Below, piece by piece: positions 17,411 to 25,636 of a DNA stretch of 64,000 nt (positions are counted from its first letter, which is position 1; each line of letters starts with the position of its first letter). The notes beneath the pieces were generated by a model. That model was not told the origin of the DNA. It was given only the letters and a program-made list of their open reading frames with translations, and did not search any database. The DNA lies in contig NZ_JAPEMC010000001.1 in NCBI RefSeq assembly GCF_026343115.1, positions 3,224,001 through 3,288,000 on the forward strand. Reading direction: 5' to 3'. The stretch comes from Streptomyces sp. NBC_00102. GTDB taxonomy: Bacteria; Actinomycetota; Actinomycetes; Streptomycetales; Streptomycetaceae. A program made the translations under genes and the position numbers.

Positions 17411-18876
17411 CGGGCGTTCCTCAGTTCGTCGTCGGCGTACGGGACGGTGCCGGGGGCCGTGATCGGAGCCGTACGGGCGACTCCGGCCGGGGTGGTCTTC
17501 GGGGCGGTACCGAAGGCGTCGAAGGGGGCCGGGTGTTCGGCGGGGCGCGCGCCGGGCCTGCTGTCGGCGGGCGGCACCGGGGCGGCAGCCGCCGGAGCGG
17601 GCCTCTCGTCGCGGCGCTCCGGGAAGACCCAGGCGCGCAGCAGCAGGAAGCGCAGCACGGTCGCCGCCAGGTTGGCCGCGATCAGCACGGCGACCTCAGT
17701 GGAGTGCGAGGTGGAGGGGGCCGTGGTGGACAGCGCGGCGAGCGAACCGCTGGTGAGCGCGAGGCCGATGGCGAAGACCACGAGGCCCTGCGCCTGGTGG
17801 CGGACCGCCCCGCCCCGGCCCCGTACCCCGAAGGTGAGGCGGCGGTTGGCGGCCGTGTTGGCGACGGCGGACACCAGCAGGGCCGCCGCGTTGGCCGGCT
17901 GCGGGCCGACGCCCAGCCGGAAGAGGGAGTAGAGCGCCAGGTAGACGGCGGTGGAGAGCACCCCGACCACGCAGAACCCGACCAGTTGCCGGGCCAGCCC
18001 GCGCGGTACGCCGGGCACCGTACGGTCCCGGGGGTCGTCGCCGAACGGCCTGGCCAGCCGGTCGAGCGGCAGCGCGCCGACGGCCAGGGCCCGGCCCACC
18101 CGCCAGACACCCTTCAGGTCCTCGGTGGCGGTCTTCACGATGTGCACCGTGGAGTCGGGGTCGTCGATCCAGTCGACCGGCACCTCGTGGATGCGCAGCC
18201 CGGCCCGCTCGGCGAGCACCAGCATCTCGGTGTCGAAGAACCAGCCGGTGTCCTCGACCATCGGCAGCAGCCGTTCGGCCACCTCGCGCCGGATCGCCTT
18301 GAACCCGCACTGGGCGTCGCTGAACCGGGCGGAGAGCGAGGAGCGCAGGATCAGGTTGTAGGAGCGGGAGACGAACTCGCGCTTCGACCCGCGCACCACC
18401 CGCGCGCTGCGCGCCAGCCGCGAGCCGATCGCCAGGTCCGAGTGGCCGGAGATCAGCGGCGCGACCAGCGGCAGCAGCGCGTTCAGATCGGTCGAGAGGT
18501 CGACGTCCATGTACGCGAGTACCGGTGCGCCGGAGCGCGACCACACGGTACGCAGGGCGCGTCCGCGCCCTTTCTGCTCCAGCCGGTACGAGACCACCTC
18601 CGGCAGCAGCGCTTCGAGCCGGGACGCCACCCGCGGGGTGGTGTCGGTGCTCGCGTTGTCCGCGATCGTGATGCGGAAGCGGTAGGGGAAGGTCCGGGTC
18701 AGGTGCTCGTGCAGCCGTCGCACACAGGTTTCAAGGTCCTTCTCCTCGTTGTACACGGGTACGACCACGTCGAGTACGAGTACGGGCGCTCCGTGCGCGT
18801 CCACCGTCCCGGCCGGAAGATGCTGCCGGGCCGGCAGGGCACTGGTGCCGGCGCTCCAGGGGTTGTCGGTTCGCAT
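17407..18876 (-). CDS. Bifunctional GT2 glycosyltransferase / GtrA membrane protein
   Basis: A 489-aa fusion. Residues 30-275 are a DPM1-like GT2 domain (LDVVVPVYNEEKDLETCVRR, ADNASTDTT, DVDLSTDLNALLPL, then DAQCGFKAIRREVAERLLPM). This domain makes polyprenyl-phosphate sugar. Residues 315-450 are GtrA with four TMs (LVGFCVVGVLSTAVYLALYS ... NRRLTFG), which flips or anchors the lipid-linked sugar. A Pro/Ala-rich tail follows. The start at 18876 (MRTDNPWS) was chosen since earlier in-frame codons lack a ribosome site. It supplies the lipid-linked donor that the coupled GT39 enzyme would use. Confidence 0.92.
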   Translation of the reverse strand: MRTDNPWSAGTSALPARQHLPAGTVDAHGAPVLVLDVVVPVYNEEKDLETCVRRLHEHLTRTFPYRFRITIADNASTDTTPRVASRLEALLPEVVSYRLEQKGRGRALRTVWSRSGAPVLAYMDVDLSTDLNALLPLVAPLISGHSDLAIGSRLARSARVVRGSKREFVSRSYNLILRSSLSARFSDAQCGFKAIRREVAERLLPMVEDTGWFFDTEMLVLAERAGLRIHEVPVDWIDDPDSTVHIVKTATEDLKGVWRVGRALAVGALPLDRLARPFGDDPRDRTVPGVPRGLARQLVGFCVVGVLSTAVYLALYSLFRLGVGPQPANAAALLVSAVANTAANRRLTFGVRGRGGAVRHQAQGLVVFAIGLALTSGSLAALSTTAPSTSHSTEVAVLIAANLAATVLRFLLLRAWVFPERRDERPAPAAAAPVPPADSRPGARPAEHPAPFDAFGTAPKTTPAGVARTAPITAPGTVPYADDELRNAR

Positions 18877-18962
18877 GGTCCGACACTCGCGGGCCGCCCT
18901 GTCACACCGTTGTGCTGAGGCTGTGGTCGGGCTGTGAGTTCCCAGGCCGACCTGACAGTTCC

Positions 18963-20603
18963 TCACATAGCGTTATTCGTAAGGGAGTTGATGTGAACTG
19001 TGGGTGTCCGGTGGCTCTCCGCGCCGGGGTCCGCGCAGGCCGGCAGCCGGACGGAGAACACTGTGTCCCCCGGCACCGAGCGCACCTGGACCTCCCCGCC
19101 GTGCGCGGCCGTGACGGCCTGCACGATGGCGAGCCCCAGGCCGGTGGAGCCCGCGTGGCGCGAGCGCGAGGCGTCCCCCCGGGCGAACCGTTCGAAGACG
19201 TGCGGCAGCAGCGCGGCCGGGATCCCCGGCCCGTCGTCGCGCACCTCCAGCGTCACCCAGCCGGACCCGGGCTCCGTGCGCACGCACGCGGTGACGGTGG
19301 TGCCGGGAGGGGTGTGGCTGCGCGCGTTGCCCAGCAGATTGACCAGCACCTGATGGATACGGGTCGCGTCGGCCCGTACCGTCGCGGGCAGGTCCGGCAG
19401 CTCCAGCCGCCAGAGGTGCCCGCCCTCGGCCGACCGGGCGCGGTCCGCCGCACGGGCGTCGCTCACCGCGTCCACGACGAGGGGCGAGAGGTCGGTGGGG
19501 CGGTGGTCGAGGGGCCGGCCCGCGTCGAGCCGGGCCAGCAGCAGCAGGTCCTCCACCATCCCGGTCATCCGCTCGGCCTCGGACTCGATGCGCCCCAGCG
19601 CGTGCCGGGTGTCGGGCCCGATGGACTCGCGCCCGCGCCGGGTCAGTTCGGCGTAGCCGCGGATCGAGGCGAGCGGGGTGCGCAGTTCGTGGCTGGCGTC
19701 CGCGACGAACTGCCGGACCCGCGTCTCGCTCTCCTGCCGGACGGCCAGGGCCGAACCGACGTGTCCCAGCATCCTGTTGAGCGCGGCACCGACCTGCCCG
19801 ACCTCGGTGCGCGGATCGGCCTCCGCCTCGGGTACGCGCACGAGCGGGGCCACCTCGCCGCTGTGCAGCGGGAGTTCGGAGACACGTGTCGCGGTGGCGG
19901 CGACCCGGCGCAGCGGGCGCAGCGCTACGCCGACCATCGTGGCGCCGGCGATCCCGGCCGCGATGAGTCCCGCCCCGGTGACGCAGACCTCCACCAGGAT
20001 GAGCGTGGCGATGTCCCCGCTCACCTCCTCGCTCGGTATGCCGACGAGGAACGTGACCCCGCCCTTCGCGGAGGCCGACTCGACGCGATAGGAGCCGAGT
20101 CCGGGCAGGTCGACGTCGTGCGTGGCCGAGTCGCCGGACGCGCCGGAGGCCTCCAGAGCCTTGGTCTGGGCGCCGGACAGCGGGGTGGAGCTGGGCATGG
20201 TGTCCTCGCCCTGGTCGGCGAAGACCTTCGAGTCGAGGACCGTGCCGTCCCCGGCGACGACCGCGCCGACCGTACCGATGGGCTGGCCGCCGTTGCCGAT
20301 GAAGTCGAGCAGACCGCTGCCGCCCGGACCACCACCGGGCCCCGGCTCACCGGCCCCCGGGCCGAGCCCGGCCCGGATCGCGATGGAGTCCAGCTGGTCG
20401 TCCAGCTTCCCGTACATGTAACTGTGGAAGGCGATCGCGGTCACCGAGCCGATCACGGCCGCGACGACGGCGATCAGCGAGACGGCGGAGACCACCAGCC
20501 GGGTCCGCAGCGTCCAGGGCCGGCCGCCCTTCCCCCGGCCGCCGGCCCCACCACGGGCGCCCGCCCCACCGATGGTCCGGCCGCTCCCGGTCCGCCCGCG
20601 CAT
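18963..20603 (-). CDS. Two-component sensor histidine kinase
   Basis: A 546-aa membrane kinase. TM1 lies at about residues 33-60 (TRLVVSAVSLIAVVAAVIGS), and an extracytoplasmic sensor region follows with Gly-rich GPGAGEPGPGGGPGGSG. TM2 is near residue 200 (ILVEVCVTGAGLIAAGIAGA), then HAMP. The dimerisation box is ASHELRTPLASIRGYAELTR with the phospho-His. The ATPase domain has VLVNLLGNARSHTPPGTTVT (N box), DDGPGIP and GLGLAIVQAVTAAHGG. It starts 5 bp after the response regulator stop, so the pair is one operon. The signal is not known. Confidence 0.93.
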   Translation of the reverse strand: MRGRTGSGRTIGGAGARGGAGGRGKGGRPWTLRTRLVVSAVSLIAVVAAVIGSVTAIAFHSYMYGKLDDQLDSIAIRAGLGPGAGEPGPGGGPGGSGLLDFIGNGGQPIGTVGAVVAGDGTVLDSKVFADQGEDTMPSSTPLSGAQTKALEASGASGDSATHDVDLPGLGSYRVESASAKGGVTFLVGIPSEEVSGDIATLILVEVCVTGAGLIAAGIAGATMVGVALRPLRRVAATATRVSELPLHSGEVAPLVRVPEAEADPRTEVGQVGAALNRMLGHVGSALAVRQESETRVRQFVADASHELRTPLASIRGYAELTRRGRESIGPDTRHALGRIESEAERMTGMVEDLLLLARLDAGRPLDHRPTDLSPLVVDAVSDARAADRARSAEGGHLWRLELPDLPATVRADATRIHQVLVNLLGNARSHTPPGTTVTACVRTEPGSGWVTLEVRDDGPGIPAALLPHVFERFARGDASRSRHAGSTGLGLAIVQAVTAAHGGEVQVRSVPGDTVFSVRLPACADPGAESHRTPTVHINSLTNNAM

Positions 20604-20608
20604 CCCCG

Positions 20609-21358
20609 CTACTCGCCGGGCTTGATGAGGTAGCCCGCGCCGCGGCGGGTGTGGATCATCGGCGTGCGGCCGGCGTCGATCTTCTTGCGCAGGTAGGAGA
20701 TGTACAGCTCGACCACGTTCGCCTGGCCGCCGAAGTCGTAGTTCCACACCCGGTCCAGGATCTGTGCCTTGCTCAGCACCCGGCGGGGGTTGCGCATGAG
20801 GAAGCGCAACAGCTCGAACTCGGTGGCGGTGAGGTGGATCGAGGTGTCGCCGCGGCTGACCTCGTGGCTGTCCTCGTCGAGCACCAGGTCGCCGACGACG
20901 AGTGTGGACTCGCTGCGGGCCGAGGTGGACGTGCCGGAGCGGCGGATCAGTCCGCGCAGCCGCGCCACGACCTCCTCCAGGCTGAACGGCTTGGTGACGT
21001 AGTCGTCGCCGCCCGCCGTGAGCCCCGCGATCCGGTCCTCCACCGCGTCCCGGGCGGTCAGGAAGAGCACCGGCACGTCGGCGTGGTCGCGGCGCAGCTT
21101 GCTGAGCACCGCCAGCCCGTCCATGTCCGGCAGCATCACGTCGAGCACCACCGCGTCGGGGCGGAAATCCCGGGCGGTCCGCAGCGCACCGGCACCGTCC
21201 CCGGCGCTGCGCACGTCCCATCCCTCGTATCTCAGGGCCATCGAGAGCAGCTCGGCGAGCGGCGGCTCGTCGTCCACCACGAGCACGCGGACGGGGTTGG
21301 CGGAGTTGCGGTCGGCCCGGAGAAGTTCGGTACGCCCCTGGGGCGAGGTCGTCGTCAT
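20609..21358 (-). CDS. OmpR/PhoB-family response regulator
   Basis: A 249-aa regulator. The receiver domain has VLVVDDEP, phospho-acceptor Asp73 (DAVVLDVMLPDMDG), LFLTARD and Lys in DDYVTKPFS. The winged-helix output has LTATEFELLRFLMRNPRRVL, WNYDFGGQANVVELYISYLR and RRGAGYLIKPGE. It is partner of the downstream histidine kinase. A 23-bp tandem repeat lies about 70 bp upstream and may be its binding region. Confidence 0.95.
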   Translation of the reverse strand: MTTTSPQGRTELLRADRNSANPVRVLVVDDEPPLAELLSMALRYEGWDVRSAGDGAGALRTARDFRPDAVVLDVMLPDMDGLAVLSKLRRDHADVPVLFLTARDAVEDRIAGLTAGGDDYVTKPFSLEEVVARLRGLIRRSGTSTSARSESTLVVGDLVLDEDSHEVSRGDTSIHLTATEFELLRFLMRNPRRVLSKAQILDRVWNYDFGGQANVVELYISYLRKKIDAGRTPMIHTRRGAGYLIKPGE

Positions 21359-21428
21359 CCCTCCACCCTGTGAGACCGCTCTGAGAGGGAGCTTGCCCGT
21401 TTCTGTGAAAAGCCTGAGAAACGAGTCA

Positions 21429-21474
21429 GGCTCTGGTCATGAGGAGACCAAGGCTCTGGTCATGAGGAGACCAA
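21429..21474. repeat. Tandem 23-bp repeat upstream of the two-component operon
   Basis: Two exact copies of a 23-bp unit (21429-21451, 21452-21474), each containing the partial palindrome GGTC...GACC. It lies between the divergent-side start of the response regulator (21358) and the end of the DUF2797 gene (21502). Confidence 0.9.
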
Positions 21475-21501
21475 GAACGAACCGAATCAAAAAGGAACCG
21501 G

Positions 21502-22524
21502 TCAGAAGAGCCCGTCCTGCACCGCGCCGGGCCCCAGTTCCTCGACCGGAACGGTCACCCCCGGCCCCCAGCCGCCGGCCTTCCTCGCGCTCCCCGCGCT
21601 CCCCGCGTTTCCCGCGCTCTCGGTGCTCCCGGTGCTCCCGGTGCTCCCGGTGCTCCCGCCGGGGAGCTCACCGCCCGCCGTCGGCGCCCCGGCGGCCCGT
21701 ACGAGCTCCCAGCCGGTCATCAGCCGGGTGTCGACCACCACCACCGCGCCACCACCACCGTCGCCGCCGCCCGTCGCCAGGTGCAGATCCGGTCCGGCGG
21801 CGGCCACCAGCCGCCCGGCCACCCCGCCGCCCGCGACCAGCTCCCGTACCGCCCCGGCGCCCGCAGCAGGCTCCAGCTCCAGATGTGCCAGCCCGAAGAT
21901 CCCCGCGTGGTCCACGGCCTCGTACGGCAGCCGCTCCAGCGACTCCGGCCAGCCCCGCCCTTCGAGCGCCGCCGCACGCCCGTACAGCTCCGCCACCTCG
22001 GCGGAGCGCTCCCGCGCACCCGGCAGCACCCCGCGCACCGCGCGCTTGCGGGCGTACGGAATCCGGTCCGGCACGCCCAGCGCGGCGCGCAGCACCTCCT
22101 CGGTCCGCCGGGCCGCCATGAGCGGCCCCCGGCCCAGCCAGCTGAAGACCACGGCCCCCTGCTCCCGCAGCCGAGCGGCACCACGCTCCTCGGCGGTGAT
22201 CCCGACCTTCACCATCCCGGGCCCGAACCAGGCGAGGTAGACCCGGTAGGTGCGCGGGTCGTCCGCGATCGTGTCCGCAGCCACCGAGTGCGCCCGGTCC
22301 AGCCGCGCGCACTCCGCGCACCGGGCCCCCGTGGACCGGCCCGGCACCGGTGCCGCGAGCGGGCAGGCGTTCCCCCGCGCGCCGACGCAGACCCGCTCCC
22401 CGAGGGCCCGGAAGCCGAGCTCGCTCCCGTAGGCGAGCACGCTCCCCCGCCGGGCCCGCCCGTTCCGCCACTCCAGCTCGGGGGCGTCCCCAGGCCACCG
22501 CACTCCGGTGCACTGCCAACCCAT
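21502..22524 (-). CDS. DUF2797 family protein
   Basis: A 340-aa protein that starts MGWQCTGVRW, as typical for DUF2797, and includes CxxC residues in STGARCAECARLDRAHSVAA (a zinc-ribbon-like part) and YLAWFGPGMVKVGITAEERG, a GIY-YIG-like segment (YLAxFG...KVGIT). It has a Gly/Ala/Ser-rich tail containing a repeated STG tripeptide, coded by four copies of a 9-bp unit at 21621-21656. The ATG at 22524 follows GGGAGGTTC and was chosen over a longer frame. Function unknown; the KVGIT core suggests nuclease-fold ancestry. Confidence 0.85.
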   Translation of the reverse strand: MGWQCTGVRWPGDAPELEWRNGRARRGSVLAYGSELGFRALGERVCVGARGNACPLAAPVPGRSTGARCAECARLDRAHSVAADTIADDPRTYRVYLAWFGPGMVKVGITAEERGAARLREQGAVVFSWLGRGPLMAARRTEEVLRAALGVPDRIPYARKRAVRGVLPGARERSAEVAELYGRAAALEGRGWPESLERLPYEAVDHAGIFGLAHLELEPAAGAGAVRELVAGGGVAGRLVAAAGPDLHLATGGGDGGGGAVVVVDTRLMTGWELVRAAGAPTAGGELPGGSTGSTGSTGSTESAGNAGSAGSARKAGGWGPGVTVPVEELGPGAVQDGLF

Positions 22525-22867
22525 GCCGAGAACCTCCCGGGCCCGAGACCGCCACGAACAACGAGGGATCAACCCTAGGGCGTGTCCGGCGGCGCCCGGA
22601 CGGTCACGGCCTCCCAGCGCGCCCGTGGGTGCCGGGGCTTGCGGTGCTAACCCCTCGCTCCCCGAGTGTGGCCTCGCCGCGGTGATCCGTCGTCGACGCC
22701 GTCGCCGGAGCTCTCACCACCGGAGTCACCGACCCCACCGGCAGGCGGCGCACGAGCCGCAGCACCCCCACACCCCGTCCCACATGCCCGTTGTCCGGAG
22801 GGGACACCTTTTTCGCACCACCGACGACCGCACCCGCACTCCCACCCAACCTGAACCGGAGACACGC

Positions 22868-23044
22868 ATGAACTTCACGGACATCGCCGCGCTCGCCTTC
22901 CTGCCACTCGCCCTCGCCATCGGCCTCGGGTGCGTCACCCTCATCTGCCTCGTGGCGCTCCTGCGGGCCCGCCGCGACGACGTGGTGCCCGTGCTCGGGG
23001 CCCTGCCCGCCGTCATCTCGGCGGTCCTCCGCCGTAAGCGGTGA
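22868..23044 (+). CDS. Small membrane protein, 58 aa
   Basis: Starts MNFTDIAALAFLPLALAIGL with one long hydrophobic segment to about residue 35 (CVTLICLVALL), followed by an Arg-rich turn (RARRDD) and a hydrophobic tail ending RRKR. The ATG at 22868 has CGGAGACACGC. Some 340 bp of noncoding DNA separate it from the divergent DUF2797 gene. No family recognised. Confidence 0.6.
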   Translation: MNFTDIAALAFLPLALAIGLGCVTLICLVALLRARRDDVVPVLGALPAVISAVLRRKR

Positions 23045-23190
23045 CGCGACGGTCCGCCGGCCCGTCCGGCGTGGTGGGCCCGCGGCGCCGCGGCGGGGGT
23101 GGGGGAGACCGATCCCCCTCCCCGCCCCACCTCCCGCCAACTTCCCTCCGCACGGGCCGAACCCGCAGAGGGGCACTACAATCCCGGGCC

Positions 23191-24138
23191 ATGGCACTGA
23201 CCATGGACGACGTGGACCGCTTCGAGGCCTCCCGACCGCGCCTGGAAGCCATCGCCTACCGCCTGCTCGGCTCCGCGAGCGACGCCGAGGACGCCGTGCA
23301 GGACACCTTCCTGCGCTGGCAGGCCGCCGACATCGGACGCATCGAGGTCCCCGAAGCCTGGCTGACGAAGGTCCTCACCCATCTCTGCCTCAACCAGCTG
23401 ACCTCGGCCCGCGCCCGGCGCGAGACGTACGTCGGCCAGTGGCTGCCCGAGCCGCTGCTCGCCGGAGACCCGATGCTCGGCCCCGCCGACACCGTCGAGC
23501 AGCGCGAGTCCGTCTCGTACGCGGTCCTCGCCCTCATGGAACGCCTCTCCCCCAACGAGCGCGTGGTGTACGTACTGCGGGAGGCGTTCGGCTACCCGCA
23601 CCGGCGGATCGCGGAGATCCTCGACCTCACCGAGGCCGCCTGCCAGCAGATCCACCACCGCGCCAAGAAGCACGTCGCGGAGGGCAAGGCCCGTACCGAG
23701 ATCGACGAGGCCGCCGCCCGGCGGATCGTCCACGAGTTCCTCGCCGCCGCCACCAGCGGCCGTACCGAACCGCTCGTGCGCCTTCTGACCGGCGACGCGA
23801 TCGCCGTCGGCGACGGTGGCGGCAAGGTCCCGGCCCGTGCCTCGGCGTTCGAGGGAGCCCTCGCGGTCGCGAAGTTCATGCGGGGCCTCTTCAAGCCCAG
23901 CCAGGCCAAGCGCAACCTCGCCGGCGGCTCCCCCGGGGTCTGGGCCTCGACCGCCAACAACAGGCCCGCCCTGGTGGTGGTCCTCGACGGCCGGGTCATC
24001 GGGGTCGTCTGCATGGAGATCACCGCCGAGGGCATCGCCGCGTTCCGCAGCCAGGTCAACCCGGACAAGCTGGTCCGCGCGACCGAGCGGTGGGCGGCGG
24101 CGGGGGACCACGGCGAACCCCTGGTCCGCCCGTTCTGA
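23191..24138 (+). CDS. ECF41-type RNA polymerase sigma factor with SnoaL-like C-terminal domain
   Basis: A 315-aa extracytoplasmic function sigma factor. Region 2: RPRLEAIAYRLLGSASDAED and VQDTFLRWQA. Region 4: LSPNERVVYVLREAFGYPHR, then EILDLTEAACQQIHHRAKKH. The ECF41 hallmarks WLPEPL (in the linker) and DGGGK (in the SnoaL-like extension, residues about 190-300) are both present. In this family the fused C-terminal domain takes the place of an anti-sigma factor and tunes activity. ECF41 genes are typically next to an oxidoreductase, decarboxylase or epimerase, which is what follows here. Confidence 0.93.
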   Translation: MALTMDDVDRFEASRPRLEAIAYRLLGSASDAEDAVQDTFLRWQAADIGRIEVPEAWLTKVLTHLCLNQLTSARARRETYVGQWLPEPLLAGDPMLGPADTVEQRESVSYAVLALMERLSPNERVVYVLREAFGYPHRRIAEILDLTEAACQQIHHRAKKHVAEGKARTEIDEAAARRIVHEFLAAATSGRTEPLVRLLTGDAIAVGDGGGKVPARASAFEGALAVAKFMRGLFKPSQAKRNLAGGSPGVWASTANNRPALVVVLDGRVIGVVCMEITAEGIAAFRSQVNPDKLVRATERWAAAGDHGEPLVRPF

Positions 24139-24150
24139 CCACACCCCGAC

Positions 24151-24172
24151 CGATGTGAGCTGCTTCACATCG
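24151..24172. promoter_or_regulatory. 22-bp inverted repeat before the oxidoreductase gene
   Basis: CGATGTGA-GCTGCT-TCACATCG is perfect over 8-bp arms. It lies 13 bp after the sigma gene and 80 bp before the oxidoreductase start. A TTCACA followed by CGTC about 20 bp later overlaps it and loosely recalls ECF41-type promoters (TGTCACA...CGTC). It could be operator, promoter or a short terminator. Confidence 0.5.
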
Positions 24173-24252
24173 CACACCTGTCAGGAATCGTCCGGCTGTC
24201 CGGTTCAAGAGGCGAACCACGCGGAACGCGACGCGAGACAGGGAGCAGGGAA

Positions 24253-25488
24253 ATGAAGGCCCACACCGTCCAGAAGCACCGCATCATCGTCCTCGGAGCC
24301 GGATACACCGGTGCCATCGCCGCCGGCCGCCTCGCCAAGCGGCTGCGCCGCGAGGACGTCGACATCACCCTCGTCAACGCCGAACCCGACTTCGTCGAGC
24401 GGGTCAGACTGCACCAGCTGGCGGTCGGCCAGGAGCTCAGGCCCCGCCCTTTCGCCGAGATGTTCGCGGGTACGGGCGTCGAGCTCCGGCTCGCCAAGGT
24501 CACCGCCGTGGACGCCGACCGCAGGACCGTCACGGTCTCCGCCCCGAACGCCGCCGAGACCGAGGAACTCCCGTACGACACCCTCGTGTACGCCCTCGGC
24601 AGCGGCTGGAACACCCACGGTGTCCCCGGCACCGCGGAGCACGCCCACGACATCACCGGCCGCCCCGGCGCCCTCCGGCTCCGCGACCGCCTGGCCGGAC
24701 TCGGCGCCGGACAGGCCGTGGTGGTCGTCGGCGCCGGCCTCACCGGCGTGGAGGCGGCCACCGAGATCGCCGAGGCCCGCCCCGACCTCGACGTCACCCT
24801 CGCCGCCCGCGGCGAACTCGGCGACTGGCTCTCCCCCAAGGGCCGCGCCCACCTGCGGAAGGTGGCCGGCAAGCTCGGCATCACCGTTCGCGAGCACACC
24901 GCCGTCGGCGCGGTGGAGGCCGGCCACGTCGTCACCGCCGACGGCACCGCGCTCCCCGCAGCCGTCACGGTGTGGACCGCCGGCTTCGCGGTCCACCCGA
25001 TCGCGAAGGCCAGCACCCTGGAGGTCACCGGCACCGGCCAGATCGTCGTCGACAGGAGCCTGCGCTCCGTCTCGCACCCGGACGTGTACGCCATCGGCGA
25101 CGCCGCCCACGCCATCGGCCCGGGCGACAAGCCCCTGCGGATGTCCTGCGCCTCGGGCGTCCCCGTCGCCTGGCAGGCCGCCGACACCATCGCGGCCCGC
25201 CTGACCGGGAACAAGCTCCCCGAGCCCTCGGCCCGCTACTTCAACCAGTGCGTCTCACTGGGCCGCAAGGAGGGCCTCATCCAGTACGTCACCGCCGACG
25301 ACCGCGCGGTCGGCGCGGCCCTGACCGGACGGCTCGCCGCCTTCTACAAGGAAATCGTCTGCAAGGGCGCCGCCTGGGGCGTCGCCAACCCCACCCTCGG
25401 CGTGCCGTCGCGGCGCCGGCCGGTCGTGGCCCGGGAGACGGCCGCCCCGGCCCCGGCGGCTGCCCCGACGCCGGAGACGGCATCCTGA
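24253..25488 (+). CDS. NAD(P)/FAD-dependent oxidoreductase (NDH-2 like), ECF41 partner
   Basis: A 411-aa flavoprotein. The FAD Rossmann motif is IIVLGAGYTGAIAAGRLAKR. The NAD(P) Rossmann motif is VVVVGAGLTGVEAATEIAEA. The second FAD motif is VYAIGDAAHAIGP. An Ala/Pro-rich tail of 30 residues ends the protein. Length and order match type II NADH dehydrogenase-like enzymes. No membrane helix is visible. ATG at 24253 has GGGAGCAGGG. By the known ECF41 arrangement it is the probable target of the sigma factor upstream; its electron acceptor is unknown. Confidence 0.9.
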   Translation: MKAHTVQKHRIIVLGAGYTGAIAAGRLAKRLRREDVDITLVNAEPDFVERVRLHQLAVGQELRPRPFAEMFAGTGVELRLAKVTAVDADRRTVTVSAPNAAETEELPYDTLVYALGSGWNTHGVPGTAEHAHDITGRPGALRLRDRLAGLGAGQAVVVVGAGLTGVEAATEIAEARPDLDVTLAARGELGDWLSPKGRAHLRKVAGKLGITVREHTAVGAVEAGHVVTADGTALPAAVTVWTAGFAVHPIAKASTLEVTGTGQIVVDRSLRSVSHPDVYAIGDAAHAIGPGDKPLRMSCASGVPVAWQAADTIAARLTGNKLPEPSARYFNQCVSLGRKEGLIQYVTADDRAVGAALTGRLAAFYKEIVCKGAAWGVANPTLGVPSRRRPVVARETAAPAPAAAPTPETAS

Positions 25489-25508
25489 CCGGCCCGGCAG
25501 GGTCCCTG

Positions 25509-25544
25509 CGGTCCGTGGACGGACGCGGCTCCGTCCACGGACCG
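25509..25544 (+). terminator. Hairpin terminator after the oxidoreductase
   Basis: A perfect 15-bp stem (25509-25523 against 25530-25544) with loop CGCGGC, 20 bp behind the stop codon. Confidence 0.85.
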
Positions 25545-25636
25545 TAAATCCGCTACGGAACTGTCAGTTGGCGCTGTTAGCCTCCCAACGATCCGTGCGA
25601 CCTGCACGGATGTCTTTCCCTGGGGGGACGAGCAGC

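Noticed and set aside
20604-21221. Fusion of histidine kinase and an upstream reading frame
   Set aside because: The extension is an off-frame reading of the response regulator gene; both proteins are normal as separate genes.
22508-22867. N-terminal extension of the 58-aa membrane protein
   Set aside because: The extension is Arg/Pro-rich and overlaps the start of the divergent DUF2797 gene; the ATG at 22868 has a ribosome site and gives a sensible TM protein.
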